In this document: positions 40,102-52,805 of the stretch, in pieces
How positions within the stretch are numbered: position 1 is the first letter of the stretch
Layout: each line of letters opens with the position of its first letter
From: Macrolepiota albuminosa
Lineage: Eukaryota; Basidiomycota; Agaricomycetes; Agaricales; Agaricaceae
Direction: 5' to 3'
Length of the DNA: 64,000 nucleotides
NCBI GenBank assembly: GCA_027475525.1
Contig: JAMWFC010000049.1
Location: 249,297-313,296, forward strand
Notes under the pieces: generated by a model
What the model was told of the DNA's origin: nothing
The model's input: only the letters and a program-made list of their open reading frames with translations
The model's database searches: none
Program-made: the position numbers and the translations under genes

Positions 40102-43100
40102 TCATGCTGTCGCCGCCACGATAGCCTTCTTCGCCGCATTGAGATTGCCGTACAATGCTTCTCCAAGAGCATCACCTTCTAACCTCACCACCAGCCCTTG
40201 AGCCGCCAAGTACTTCGCATAACGCCTCCAAGAAGCAGCACCCTTATCCTTCCCTTCATTATCCCGAGCTTTAGGAGCTGTAACACTCTTGAGCACTTCC
40301 CTCTCCCTTTCTCGTTTGCCCCTCTCTAGGGTCGACAAGTTGCCTACCACGAACAACCCTCTCCTTGCACGCGTAAGGCCAACATTAAGTCGCCTTCGGT
40401 CCGCTAGAAACCCAATATAGCCACCCTTGTTATTTCGCACCGTTGAAAAGATAATGACCTCTTTCTCTCGGCCTTCTCCGCTAGAAACCCAATATAGCCA
40501 CCCTTGTTATTTCGCACCGTTGAAAAGATAATGACCTCTTTCTCTCGGCCTTCAAACCGTCCACCGTCTTAATTTCAATATTGGCAGCTGCATCGCACGG
40601 TGATCGCCCAGAACATCACGGAATCGTTGCCTGTACTTGGTATCACGATTGAAGAGTCGGGTGAGAAGTGAGATCTGCAACGTAGGGTGAAATAACGCCA
40701 ATGTCGCGCCCCATGAGCTGCTAAAAGAGGGTATCAGATAAGGAAAGAACATAGTAATTCCAAAAAAACATACAGGATTGTTGAGAAAAAGGTCCTCAAC
40801 AATACTAGCAACAATATGTGCTTCACCATGATTGACACGACTACGTTCTCTCATAGATTCTGGGCCTGAATGGTCACAATACTAGCAACAATATGTGCTT
40901 CACCATGATTGACACGACTACGTTCTCTCATAGATTCTGGGCCTGAATGGTCAATGAAATGACCGACGGACGGTTACCTGTCTCGTCTCCCCGCAGATGC
41001 TGAGAGGATGGTGGAGATAGTCTATCATGGGCATTACCGACAGCATCAATGGTGCCATCCTGAAGAGCACGGTCATAGAATTCCGAGGACGGAAAGCGGG
41101 AAATGGCGGGGTGCATCCGGTATTGTGTGTCCAACATAATGGAAGGTACCACTAAGGGACACGGTCATGAACTTGAACGTTACTGCAATACAAGATAGAT
41201 TCTACCTCCTTCCTGCGTCAGGCGCTCGAATAGACTGAGACCTAGACCGAGTTCTCGAGCCTCGGGACTCGTGATCACAGGTGGCAGTTGTTTGTGGTCC
41301 CCAATGAGGGAAACATGACGAGACTTGAACAAGTCGAAGTCGTTAGTCGATCGATGTATCTATCATTGTGAGAAAAAAACGTACTCCTTTCATGATCGGA
41401 ATCAAGGAAGCAGGTTCCGTCGACATCGATGCCTCATCCAGGAACACAACAGGAAAGTCAGTCACTTTCAATGCCACACAAGCAGCAGTGATACAGGTCG
41501 TGCAAACCTAAGCATGCTTCACTGAGTTCAAATAAAAAAGAAGTTAAAGCCAAGGCAACAAACTGACCACATCCGCATCAGAAAGGACATCCCTCAACAT
41601 TTGTTGACTCAACCCGTACTTCCTTGACTTGAGCACCTGTAAATTCTTAGACATAGCTAAAAGCGCTCGTGTCATGTTCTCCGCCATCTGTTGTTTTCGA
41701 GAACCTTCTTGTCGTGCCGTATCGTCAAGCCGTTCCTGCAAGTCATCAATTTTAAGAGTCAGTGTTTCAATGTCTTCAACGATTTTCTGGAGTTGTGGGG
41801 CCAACGGATGCTCAGACAATTTGTGGTCAAGAGTGTACTCGGTGATTGATGAGCGCACACTGCTGCCCGATCCGACGCGCAGAGCTTTGACACCAGATCG
41901 AACTAGTCCTTCCACGAGATTGTCTACCGCAGCATTTGTGTATGTGCAGACCAAAATCGGATGTGGAACTTCAAAATGGACCTATACTAGAATCAAATGG
42001 CATTAACATACGATTTGAAAGCCAATCGGACCTTGAGCAATTTGACGGCTTCGATGATAGTTTTAGTCTTTCCTGTTCCAGGTGGCTGAGGTTGAGGTTG
42101 AAAACGACGTGATGAGGACACAGGGTAGAACTCCAATGATTAGTCTTTCCTGTTCCAGGTGGCTGAGGTTGAGGTTGAAAACGACGTGATGAGGACACAG
42201 GGTAGAACTCCAATGAAACAACAACATACACCTTGTATGAGACTCTGGATCACCCTCTACGACAATGGGGTTGTGTTCCGCATACCGTTTCGCCCAACTT
42301 TGTATTCGCATGTCATCTTTGAAAGCACCAGATTGGTCCGACGCAGGTACCCCCTTCCAAGAGTGCTCGAGTGTTTCATGGGGTAGGTATGCAACCTCAT
42401 CCGGCCCTTGCAGCGCAACATGAGCAGACTGCTCCTCTTCCAAGGGTTCAAACGTTCTGAGCAGCACGTCACGAAGGTGTGTCCCAATCAAGATTGGTTG
42501 AGGGTCTGCAGAACTCGCCGCCTCATATATTCTGGGATCGTGGTGTAGATGCGAAATAGCTTCACAAAGGCGTTGATAAATGATGCTGGAGTAACCAATA
42601 TCCAGTCGCCACTGGCCTTCACCAATTTCAGGGACCTTGTGGGTAAAAGAAATTTTGATATGTGAAGAAGTTGACGACACGACAGTGCCATGAATTAACG
42701 TTTCCTCTTCGCGGACAGGATCGATGCGCGAGAGTATCACTTGAGTTCCTTTCCTGCATCAATCATGAAATTGATCCAAGAGCAACGGAAAGCAACATAC
42801 TCAAATTTGTGATCGGGAAGAGCCAGGCCCGGACCGAGTCCAAATAATGCGACCGGACGACCAAATTGGTTTTCTTGTAGCCAATACGCTATGAGACCTG
42901 TGAGACAATAGCCCTCTTCCTGCAAGCGATCCAAACTCCAAGTTGACAGACGCTTTTTCAGACTTTCTTGGGCTTCGTCTTGCTCCGCATCAAGAAGTTT
43001 CAAAAAACTTTCGCTCTGTGAGTCTCGGGATTTGAGAAGGGTAAGTATCTTACCGTTCCTCATATTTAGTTACTGAATCATAGAAAGGATCACCCTGGGT

Positions 43101-43514
43101 GAGACGCTCAGCGACAGGCTCTTTTCTTTTGGGATACTTCTTTCGTGTTTCTGAATTAGGCGGCATTGGGTGTTTAGGGATCCTAGAAGGAGCGCGAAGG
43201 CGCCAATCAACGCGTTCCTTTCTAATTTCTGGACTGAAATGGTATTGTGGGATACTGGAAGATGGTTCAAGTAGGTCTTCCTGTAGCCACTCTTCCTCGG
43301 CCGCGGTGAGTGTTACAAATTTTGGTGGAGCTGGAGCATGATTGGATGGATAGAAGCTCGCGCTTGTGTACAGTGCTTCTGTCTCGTCGTCAATTGCGTG
43401 TTGAACAGATGCAGAGAATGAACGTTTGGACTGAGTTGGACAGGCTGACGCGAGGAAAAAACTACGGATTACTAGGTATCTTGAAGACGAAGAAAACCTT
43501 GGACGTGTATCCAT
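40102..43514 (-). CDS. Upf1-superfamily (SF1B) helicase with mitochondrial-type presequence, IGHMBP2/HCS1-like
   Basis: The start [18 protein letters not shown] is at 43514. The N-terminus is Arg/Ser-rich with few acids ([20 protein letters not shown]), suggesting mitochondrial import. An N-terminal region precedes the helicase core: [14 protein letters not shown] (Walker A, completed by Gly before the intron), [27 protein letters not shown] (motif II), GDHKQLPP (III), DTQYRMHP (IV), [14 protein letters not shown] (V) and [11 protein letters not shown] (VI). The stop is at 40102. Duplications at 40400, 40799 and 42063 fall in the gene. Bases are missing at 40553 and near 40582 and 40957, and a further frame change lies near 40680. 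It could act on DNA or RNA; family membership is clear, the specific role is not. Confidence 0.85.
40400..40553. repeat. 77-bp exact tandem duplication
   Basis: Copies 40400-40476 and 40477-40553 in helicase motifs V-VI. Bases are missing at 40553 and near 40582. Confidence 0.95.
40799..40952. repeat. 77-bp exact tandem duplication
   Basis: Copies 40799-40875 and 40876-40952 in the helicase. One A/T is missing near 40957 ([11 protein letters not shown]). Confidence 0.95.
42063..42216. repeat. 77-bp exact tandem duplication
   Basis: Copies 42063-42139 and 42140-42216 across the acceptor of the Walker A exon of the helicase, duplicating PPGTGK. Confidence 0.95.
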
Positions 43515-44462
43515 TAACTTCGTTGCATTTCTGACGAGCCGGGAAGGAGTTTTCTGAAGAAAAGCCAGATCGAGATTGAGAAAACGAAGGTTGGTAGTCC
43601 TTGAATTAGTTTATGAATATGAAGAGTTTGAAGAGAAATTTCCGAAGCACATGACTTATATTTGTAACGTGACCCGTTCTCATCATCATCTGAATATGAA
43701 GAGTTTGAAGAGAAATTTCCGAAGCACATGACTTATATTTGTAACGTGACCCGTTCTCATCATCATCCGCCCCTCCGGCGCAAGCCCGGGGCTTTGATTT
43801 CAAGGTGGGAATACATGGGACTTTGTATGTCATCCGCCCTACAGTATACTAAAGGCACCGCTTTACGGACACTACCAACGGCATTTGCTTATCACTGGGC
43901 GCTTTTCCAAACCGCCGAGCCTGCTACTTGATATTAGGTGTTTATGGACAATGCAGAATTTTCAGTCCAGTTATGGGACTTATGGTATCTCTGTGCGAAC
44001 TTGACTTACGTAGGCACTTATGTACAGCTTAGCTACTACCACTGAGCTGTAGCTAAGTGCCTTTCTTTCATTTACCAACTTTCGTTCCACTTATCCATAT
44101 TTCTGAGGCCCTACCAGGATTCTACCTCATTCTTTAGCTGAGGGGATAGAATCCTATACATGTGCTCACTGTCTTCATTGCAGTGTTTTTGACCAACCCT
44201 TCTGGTTGCAATCAACATGGTAGTAGATTGCTTGTACAGCTGTCTTGTTCATCCTGTCACTCCTCTTGTCTGTCTCAGTGTGATGAGATGTCCTGAACAT
44301 CATTAGCTTGACATGTAAGTTCATGATAGATCCAAAATATCCCAGGTTGATCAACAGGATGCAAACTGAAAATCAATTGCTGATCACTCTAGCTATATAA
44401 AACAGAGCAAGTGATAAGGTCAGATCCTTTCAGATTGACACAGTTTCTGCTACGAAGTTGTT
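43515..44462. other. Intergenic with two hairpins and a TATA-like box; possible solo LTR
   Basis: About 950 bp between two tandem minus-strand helicase genes. It holds a 77-bp duplication (43614-43767) and inverted repeats at 44012-44020/44054-44062 and 44116-44124/44147-44155. A plus-strand CTATATAAAA lies near 44392 with downstream sequence resembling an LTR R region. No coding gene was seen. The mobile-element reading is tentative. Confidence 0.35.
43614..43767. repeat. 77-bp exact tandem duplication
   Basis: Copies 43614-43690 and 43691-43767, intergenic. Confidence 0.95.
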
Positions 44463-47400
44463 CTACTGGTAGGGCAAATTTTCTGACAGTATGTCTCGTG
44501 CTAAGCCACCTGCAAGGATAGCACCTTGGTCCTCTTCCGACTCAATTACTTGACTCTCCATGTATTTTGATCTACAAAAACTCTTTGTAAGCTGTTTGTA
44601 GTAGCAGTAATTTCGTTTGGCACACTCTAGCCGTGATACATAGTTCCCACTCATTTCCAGATCCAAGTTGGGTCCTGCATACCTGTGGTGTCGATGAAAA
44701 GATAAGTTTGGATGAGCAGCTGCATTAGAACATGTTTACAATTTGTTACGGATGGAAAACTCAAGAAACCCTTTCCAATATGGATCTTGCTTTAATATAG
44801 AACCATTTCCAATAACAAGAAGAAGTTCTTTTGCTCGAGTGATTGCAACATTCATTCTGAGAGGAGCAGATGTAGATAAAAAGTAATATAACATCCACAC
44901 ATACCTCTTTTTTTCAAACACTAGTCCGAGCCCTTTTGCTTTATCCTCCTCTAGAAAGCGTGCAGTTGAACGTACACATGAGATGATGACAACCCTGCTT
45001 TCCCTGCTTTGATAATCCTGTAAATGAAGGAGTCACTGATCAGTGAATTGGAGAGAAAGATTGAACAAAAAGCATGCTTCAACAGTGCCCACATTCACAG
45101 CATTGAGTTTCTCATTCCTGAGCCTTTCACGAAGCCTCCAAACCTGCTCCCTCCATGGCGCCATTATGCCAATATCAGCTGGACAGAGAGGAGGGCTACA
45201 AGCCTCCGCCTCATTGATCAATGACATGATTATTTCCACAGTTTTGTCTATTTCGCCTTTATTGTACCATGTAGCCCTCTAAAGATCCAGTGGTAAGTGA
45301 GTAAAAGGAATAACGTAGATAAAAGACTTGTACCTCATCAACACATTCTTCTAAGAAGTCATGCCCAAAGAACATGAGTGGTAGTTCTGGGTTCTTGAGC
45401 CCTGTCCAAGATATTGTCCCATTCGTGGCGCATGGTTTCAACAAATCATTATAGAATAATGTGGAGGGTGGCATCAGAATTGCTGGATGACTGCGATAAC
45501 TCTAGAAGACATGAGTGACACATCCAGTGAGTACTTAAGTCCATACCATACCTTTACTAAATTGGTAAAAGGCGTGAACTTGATATCCTCAGATGCTGGT
45601 CTGAGAACACCTCTTAGCCTGGAATATGTGCGATCAGCATATAACGAGCGTTCGAACAACCTCTCAAGGAGAGATATGTCGAGCTCCCCTTTCCTAGCCT
45701 TGTCTGAAGTGACAATTGGACCGACTACAACAGCCACGATCATTCAAGGTCTGTCAGTGTCCTGGCATAAGAAACATCATCATAACACACGTTGCTGAGG
45801 GTCACCACAAAGCACAATTTGAGGCACAAGCAATGGTGCTGTCACTCCACTCAAAATGCTTGGCTGTGGCTCGGCAGGTGCTTGAGTTAAAACTACTGAA
45901 ATAGGAACCAAAAGTTCTGGTTCGAAACCTTGTGCCGCCTGGAAAATATATTCATATCAGTGAGAGTAATAATGACATGACTATAACAATAACTTCATCA
46001 ATAATTAGATGCGTCCAATGAGGTGTAACCTGATTTTTTGGCAGACGATGGGGGTGAAGAGTGCGTATCACTTCCCCCTCTATTCGCATCAATGCGGTAT
46101 TGGTACAATGTGCGGCAGCTAGTATGCCTGCGTCTAAGCATGAAGAGATAACTACCCGATACTTCATGAGAGTCTTCCAAGGTGGAAGAGAAAATTTATC
46201 GTTCTCAATATCTGCAATCAAATAAGGTTCCACTCTCATGAATGAAGAAGTGGAACTTACAACAATACTGAGTTATATTGATGGGGACTTCAGCAAAGGT
46301 CCTGTTCGGGTCATTGAGACGGAACATCTCATGAGGTTGTAAAATGAGCCGAAGGCGGAGGGCAAGCGTATCAGTAGCTGGATTAGACGGTGCACAAAGA
46401 AGAATGCACGCCTCTGGTTGGAGACGAAGAATCTGCAGAACAGTTTCAACAACAGTTCTAAGGAAATGCAATCAAAACCAAAGCACAGTTGTATATCAAT
46501 CTGGATACCTGGTCTTGCCCGTCCCAGGTGGGCCGCTGATGAGGTAGGGCACAGGTGACTGGTGCAATGAAATTGAAGATACTGCCAACTAACTGTACAA
46601 TCACGACGAGTACAAGTAGCATAGGGCACAGGTGACTGGTGCAATGAAATTGAAGATACTGCCAACTAACTGTACAATCACGACGAGTACAAGTAGCATA
46701 TATGATAGGCACCTTACCCTTTGCTCGGAATTTAGGCCTTGATCAAACCAATCCTGCTTTTGAAACGAACGATCGACAGTACATACTGGAGAAAAGCTCG
46801 CAAGTTCGTCAGGCTCAGGAAAAAGCCAGCGTCGGGCAAGATTATCGGCTGTGGCATTGGCTAAGGCAGCGCCCATAGCGGCCGATGCCGTCTCCATTAT
46901 GAATGACGGATATGCATTGGCAATAAAAGAAATATTGAAGAAGAGGGGTAACATATTGTTAGGCGTATAGATACCATCAGTGGTTTGGGGATTAGGTGGT
47001 AGAACATGAAGAATATAATGTTTAAGGCTAGGACTGTATATGTCTAGCAGCCATTTAGATTTGTTGTTGGGGCCGGTAGTGAATGGAAAACACCCACGAA
47101 CAAGACCTTCCCTCTTACGTAACGCTGTGACTCTGCCTTCAAAAGCCATGCCGCTACCCCTCCGAAGCTTTTCGTATACTTCACGCAGTTGAACTAGATC
47201 CCCAATTTCTAGGCGCGGGTGATTCTCGCGTATTCCAGGGACAGCAAGGACAAATTCGGCATTAACCCAAGTGCCAATTTTGATTCCAACCTTCCATAGC
47301 ACAATCCTTTCTTTGTCAAGAGTAGTATGGTCGAGCTCCCAAGCGAGAAGGGTCTGCCAATGAACATGATAGCTCTTTGTTTGCAGAGGAGGGCATTCAG

Positions 47401-47524
47401 CCGCAGGAGGTGAAGAAAGGATATTGACAGGACGGGACGCAGAAAATTCGTCGATAAGATGAGGAAGAAGAAATGAATGAAGATACGACAGAGATGGAAA
47501 TACAGGTACAGGCGGAAGGGGCAA
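44463..47524 (-). CDS. MOV10/SDE3-like RNA helicase
   Basis: Upf1-like SF1 RNA helicase of the MOV10/SDE3 branch, a group that works with Argonaute in RNA silencing and mRNA decay. The start MPLPPVPVFPSLSYLHSF is at 47524. After an N-terminal beta-rich region comes LNSEQR, then LAVSSISLHQSPVPYLISGP followed by PGTGKTR (Walker A), CAPSNPATDTLALRL (Ia), WTHLIIDEAAQGSEPE (II), LGPIVTSDKARKG (III region), YRSHPAIL (IV), VGTVEDYQGRESRVVIISCV (V) and MNVAITRAKELLLVIGN (VI). The tail DPYWKGFLEFSIRNK is very MOV10-like. The last exon begins YAGPNLDLEMSGNYVSRLE and stops at 44463. The duplication at 46545 spans an intron acceptor. The Argonaute link is family knowledge, not shown here. Confidence 0.85.
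46545..46698. repeat. 77-bp exact tandem duplication
   Basis: Copies 46545-46621 and 46622-46698 across an intron acceptor before the Walker A motif of the MOV10-like gene. Confidence 0.95.
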
Positions 47525-47679
47525 AAGATTATGTGGTTGTTTTTGGATGTCTTTTAAGTACCGAGGTATAAAAACATCTGCCTGTGTGCGCTTAGTTTCG
47601 TTCTATAATAGGTTTTGTATTCAACATACGTATTTATCAAATTGAAAAACCTGAGGAGAAAGCGGTCAGAGTCATGATG

Positions 47680-48297
47680 TCAAGACCCAGCCAGTGATCG
47701 CGAAAAGCGTACATCTTGGGTTTCTACTGATGTTTCGCTAGAAGAACTAGAGAAAGACGGAGATTCAGTAACAAGAGACGTGAAAGACCTTGGAGGGAGT
47801 AATTGAAGCGTAGGTTTGGAAGGGATTTTGGTGAGTTTAGGCTGAGTGATATTGAGCTTGACAAGGTCTCTACTTGGGAGGTGACCAGGCAGCGAGCTGG
47901 AACCTGGAAACGGAGCAAATCTGCCTTTCCAAAAGTCATGAATAGTGAAGGTGCCTTGTATTCTTTCAGAAATCGGAGGCGAAGCCGGTTGGTCAGGGGG
48001 CCTTGAAAGCCTTGGTAAGGAAGATGGGGGAATATTATTATTGATAGCAGGGGCATTTTGAGCTGCTAGGAATTGGGTATACCAGCCGCTGCGATCGGGC
48101 GGTGAGTTGAAGGAAGAAGGATAAAATGGAATTGGCATGGTGTCAGGCTGAATAGAAGGCTGATCATAAGGATAGTAATTTAGTCGTTGTTGATTAGAAG
48201 AAATGGGTCCTAGAGCTGTACAAGCCAACGCAGAAGACTGAGCAACGAAGAATTCGCCCGACCCATAGTAATGGTGGTCCATGCAAAGGAGGCCCAC
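47680..48297 (-). CDS. Hypothetical protein, Ser/Pro-rich
   Basis: A 205-codon uninterrupted frame between two genes, starting MGLLCMDHHYYGSGEFF. It is rich in Ser, Pro and Gln with IHDFWKGRFAPFPG in the middle and a Ser run near the C-terminus. No domain is recognised and there is no signal peptide or clear membrane helix. Length and composition suggest a real but fast-evolving protein; a non-coding frame is also possible. Confidence 0.4.
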   Translation of the reverse strand: MGLLCMDHHYYGSGEFFVAQSSALACTALGPISSNQQRLNYYPYDQPSIQPDTMPIPFYPSSFNSPPDRSGWYTQFLAAQNAPAINNNIPPSSLPRLSRPPDQPASPPISERIQGTFTIHDFWKGRFAPFPGSSSLPGHLPSRDLVKLNITQPKLTKIPSKPTLQLLPPRSFTSLVTESPSFSSSSSETSVETQDVRFSRSLAGS

Positions 48298-48866
48298 GAC
48301 GGACTTTCACACGAACTTATCCATCACATGACAAACGACGCGAGCCTTGAAGCATTGAAGCAAGTTGAAGCTGAAGCTTGAGCTTGAGGCCTGAGGCCTG
48401 AGGCGGACTTTGTGCAAAGAAAGATCAATCCTCTCTCGAAACAAATTAGGTAGAAGACATGAGAACTTTTCATATGCCGTTGTAGAATCAGCGGAAGGGG
48501 CATCACGGAAGGAAGAGCATTGAATATCACACGCTGCACACATCGTGGGTGCTACTTGGTGGTATAAGACCACGTACTCACGGTGTCTTGGCTGACGAGA
48601 GGATACTTCGCTGCACACATCGTGGGTGCTACTTGGTGGTATAAGACCACGTACTCACGGTGTCTTGGCTGACGAGAGGATACTTTCTCCTTGAGAAATT
48701 TGCTGCATTCACAAAATCGGGAAAACTTGTGTGGACATGCACGAAGAAGTTGATTAACTGTTGGTTGGAAATTCGAATTCGAAGTCGGATTCCACACACA
48801 AATCAGCTGCTTGTGTCCCAACAGTATATATAAGGCATGATGATTGATTTCCAGCAATAGTACAAG
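48298..48866. other. Intergenic; small GCCTGAG repeat and a 77-bp duplication
   Basis: Contains short tandem GGCCTGAG/GCTTGAG units near 48372-48410 and an exact 77-bp duplication at 48532-48685. A TATA-like TATATATAAG lies near 48825, about 40 bp before the aldo-keto reductase start, and is a credible core promoter. Confidence 0.45.
48532..48685. repeat. 77-bp exact tandem duplication
   Basis: Copies 48532-48608 and 48609-48685, intergenic. Confidence 0.95.
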
Positions 48867-50136
48867 ATGTCTCTTAGCAAACGCAACCTAGGAAAGAATG
48901 GCCCCTCCGTAAGCTCTATAGGTCTTGGAACTATGGGTGAGTCGTCGAGCATATGGATTCGTGCAGATTCAGTCTCACTGCCTGCCACCCAGGGATGGGT
49001 TCGGGCTCCGTCCTGGGTTCGATCTATGGCGCTAATGACGACAAAGTCTCTTTCGAAATGTTGACTTATGCGGCCAACCGCGGAATGACATTCTGGGATA
49101 CTGCTGATGTCTACGGCCACAGTAAGCACATCATGATTGTGCATGCCTCAGCCCTATATCGTCTACAGGTGAAGAGTTGATTGGCCAATGGTTCGCCAAA
49201 ACCGGCCGCCGTTCCGATATATTCCTTGCTACCAAATTCGGTGCATTTGACCCAACTAAGACGGATCGCAAAGCCAACAGTCAGCCTACATATATTGTTC
49301 AGCAGTTGAGGAAGTCACTGGAACGGCTCCAAACGGACTACATCGACCTGTATTACCAGCACCGCGTAGATCCAGAGGTTCCCATTGAGATCGTTCTCGA
49401 AACCTTGCGACCTTATGTCGAGAGCGGACAGATCAAATGGATTGGGCTTTCAGAGCCGAGCATTGCAACCTTAAAGCGGGCGAAGGCAGTTCCTGGACTT
49501 GGAGAGAAGATCATTGCAGCACAAATGGAGTTCAGTCCCTTCGAGCTCTATGTGGAGAAGACTGGCTTTTCAGACGTTATCGACCAAGCAGGCATGGCTG
49601 TTGTTGCATATTCCCCACTTTCACGAGGCCTAACCACAGGAAGGTATGTCGACATACATACCAAAGTCAACCGTCACTATGATGGTTAATGCTCTAGGTT
49701 CAAATCCCCTGCCGACTTCGACGAAGGCGACGGCAGGAGGACTTTACCCAGGTTCTCAGAAGAAAATTTCCCAAAAAATTTAAAGATTGTCGACGAGCTT
49801 CAAAAGTTCGCAGATAAGTACAAGGCCACAGCCAGCCAGATAACACTCGCATGGATCCTTGCGGAACATCCGAACTGTAAGTTCAACATTGCAACTAGGC
49901 CTTTTTGAGTTGCATTGTTCATTACTGTCACGGCAGACATTCCAATTCCCGGTATTCGCAGCATCGAGCGTGTTGAGGAAAACGCACTCAGTGCAGAAAT
50001 TTCTTTGGCAGCGGAGGATGTCACAGCCATCCGACAACTCGTTGAAGCGGCTGAGGTCGCTGGAGAGCGATACCCGCCGTCTCGCATACCTTTGGGCGAT
50101 TGCATTGCATTGTCGGAATGGAAAGGACAAGTATAA
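48867..50136 (+). CDS. Aldo-keto reductase
   Basis: NADPH-dependent aldo/keto reductase of the cytosolic YakC/AKR13 kind. Exons are 48867-48936, 48993-49121, 49169-49643, 49698-49876 and 49937-50136, joining without error. The start is MSLSKRNLGKNGPSVSSIGL. Catalytic residues are visible as Asp in FWDTADVYG, Tyr in the same motif, Lys in FLATKFG and His in YYQHRVDPEVP. NADPH-binding motifs are AYSPLSRGLTTGR and IPIPGIRSIERVEEN. The length of about 350 residues is normal. The substrate is unknown; members act on pyridoxal or aldehydes. TAH18 follows 126 bp downstream on the same strand. Confidence 0.92.
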
Positions 50137-50262
50137 GTTCGCAAGAGGCAGATATTACTCTCTATTAGTCGTAGCGCAAACGAATGTTCGATCGAGAAGT
50201 GGATATTTCCCACAGTCGGTAGTCAGTGTGGTCCTTTGCTTATCTGATAATAAGATCTTCCG

Positions 50263-52570
50263 ATGACCGTGAATGATGTTCAAAAAACAGACGCTCGCCA
50301 GTTGCTAATTCTATACGCTACTGAGACAGGGAATGCTCAAGACGTAGCAGATCGTATAGCCCGCCAATGTCGGCGTATAGCATTCCAATGTCGAGTTTTG
50401 AGCATCGACGAATTTTCTGCCGTGTGTCTTTCAGCCATGTTTTGTATTAGCAAGCTCAGAAGAAATTACAGCCAGAATTGCTTTCCGAGCCCCTTGTCGT
50501 CTTTGTTATCTCTACGACAGGCTCCGGTGTCGAGCCACGATCTATGTCATCGCTTTGGGCCCAACTCCTCCGTTCTGACCTCCCTTCGGATCTGTTTGAG
50601 GACCTCTCCTTTGCGATATTTGGTCTCGGAGATAGCGCCTACGAAAAATTTTGTTGGGCCGCCAAGAAACTTGCTCGACGTCTGATTAGCCTTGGTGGGC
50701 AGGAAATATGTGAGCGAGGAGAGGGTGATGATCAACATCAACTTGGGTAAGTGTACCAATTTCTATGTCTTTTCCTTATCAACGGTTCACTCGCCCTACA
50801 TTAAGCCTTGATGGTGCTTTACAGCCATGGGTAGAGTCTCTATTAAATGCTCTCCTCTCACTGTACCCTTTACCGTCAGGAATGGAAGTCATATCAGAAA
50901 ACTCAATACCACCATCTCGTGTCGTCATTCAAGATTTCGACGAGCAGTCTCAGCAGCCAGGTCCTGTAATATCTAGAGTCAAGATTGATGACCCACTTCA
51001 GACCGATGACGCGTTCTATACAGCTACTGTGCGCACGAACAAACGAATAACAACCGAAGGTTGGTATCAAGATGTGCGTCATTTTGATCTCGAATTCAAA
51101 ACTGAGGATAACATACAGTCTGTGTCTCTCAAGTAATTTTTAGTAAATCACAAAGCTAACCATACTTCATAGGTACAACCCCGGAGATGTTGCCTTGATA
51201 CACCCTGTCGCACCTCATTCTGAGGTCCAAGACTTCCTTGAGCTTCTACGCTGGGATGATGTTGCAGATAAACCTATCACTATCACGCGAACTATGAAAG
51301 GTATAGATTAGTCTTTTCCATGTCAATCGGCACTGACAATCCGGTAAGACCAGAGTCTTCCTGATCATCTCCCACTTGATCCGCAGAAGACAACTCTTCG
51401 TACGATAATCTCAAAACATGTGGATTTCCGCGCGGTACCACGACGGGACTTCTTTCAGTATTTACGTTATTTCACGACGGATGAGCGCGAGGTAGAGACA
51501 CTTGATGATTGGCTAAGCCTGGGAGGCGCAGTACGTTCTTTTCCGTTGTGTCGAAGTCGGCCATCGTCATTCTTTTTTAGGACGACCTATACGAGTATTG
51601 TCATCGTCCCCGAAGAACGATACATGAGATCATGACTGAATTTCGCAACGTCCGCATTCCGAGGGACTATGTGTTTGACGTTCTACCTCCACTTCGACCA
51701 CGTCAGTTTTCTATTGCCAGCTCTTCCAAGGTAGCACATATTGGTTCTTGCATGTCGTGATTTGCGAAGTTTACATAACATGCCACAGAGATACCCTGAT
51801 TCTATACAGCTTTGCATTGCGATTGTCAAATACCGCACAATGCTCAAGATTCCACGGCGTGGAATTTGCACATCGTATCTCGCGGGTCTTAAGCCAGGTA
51901 TTGTATTATTTGTTATTTGCTGCTCTTGATGAGACGTGAACGATAATTTCAGGCGACACGCTTCGCGTGGGGATTCAAAAAGGCCTAATCACTTTGCCGC
52001 CTAGCTCCAGTACACCTGTCATATGCGTTGGCCCCGGAACTGGCGTTGCTCCTATGCGTGCACTTATCCAGGAACGTGTCCACGACGGATCATCTTGTAC
52101 GCATCTCCCTCTCTCTCCTAGAAGATTCTTTACGTCTAACGAGTATAACAACAACAGTGAATTACCTCTACTTTGGGTGTCGATCGGCCACACAGGATGA
52201 ACACTACGCTTCGGAATGGATTGATCTTGTCGCTCTCCAGCAACTGACATACCGGGTGGCGCACTCACGTGATGGGAAGGAAGGAGAACCCCGTGTATAT
52301 GTGCAAGATCAGATACTAGAGGACGCGAAGCAGGTGTGGAGACTGTTGAAGGATGGAGCCTGGGTATACATTTCTGGGTGCGTGTGTTTCGTAATGGATT
52401 ATCTGGGCTAAAGTTCGGTGTCTAGTTCCTCCAATAGAATGCCGACGGCAGTTAAAGCTGCTCTCGCCGAAGCAGTCGAGAAAGAGGGAGGCTTTGAGAA
52501 ACAGGCTGCAATGAAATATGTGAATGAGATGGTTCGTAATGGCAGATTGTGGGAGGAATGTTGGAGCTAG
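50263..52570 (+). CDS. TAH18: NADPH-dependent diflavin oxidoreductase TAH18
   Basis: Transfers electrons from NADPH via FAD and FMN to DRE2 in cytosolic Fe-S protein assembly. The start MTVNDVQKTDARQLLILYAT is at 50263. The flavodoxin domain has LILYATETGNAQDVADR, VFVISTTGSG and FAIFGLGDSAYEKF. The FAD/connecting domain has RHFDLEF, YNPGDVALIHP, PRRDFFQYLRYF and RPRQFSIASS. The NADPH domain has ICVGPGTGVAPMRALIQER, TLYFGCRSATQDEHYASEW, and GAWVYISGSS. It ends NGRLWEECWS, stop 52568-52570. It lacks the N-terminal membrane anchor of cytochrome P450 reductase, as TAH18 should. Several short introns are present; there is no 77-bp duplication here and no frame error was noticed. Confidence 0.93.
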
Positions 52571-52805
52571 TGTAGCCAACTTGGAAGTAATTTCTGGATG
52601 ATCGTTGTTAGCCAATTTTCTAAAAAGCTCACACAATGGTCACACCAATCGAGACTTTGGACACTAGAAGGAGTTAATTCATCTCCACTGCCCTTTACAG
52701 GAAATCATGTACTGCACTCCAGCAGAAATTAGATTCGGTATAACCATGGATGAACTCGGTCAATTATGATTACTAGGTAGCACACAAAACTAAGCAACAG
52801 CCACC

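Noticed and set aside
48307..48857. Minus-strand open frames of about 100 codons near 48.3-48.9 kb
   Set aside because: They cross the duplicated segment, have repetitive composition and overlap the likely aldo-keto reductase promoter.
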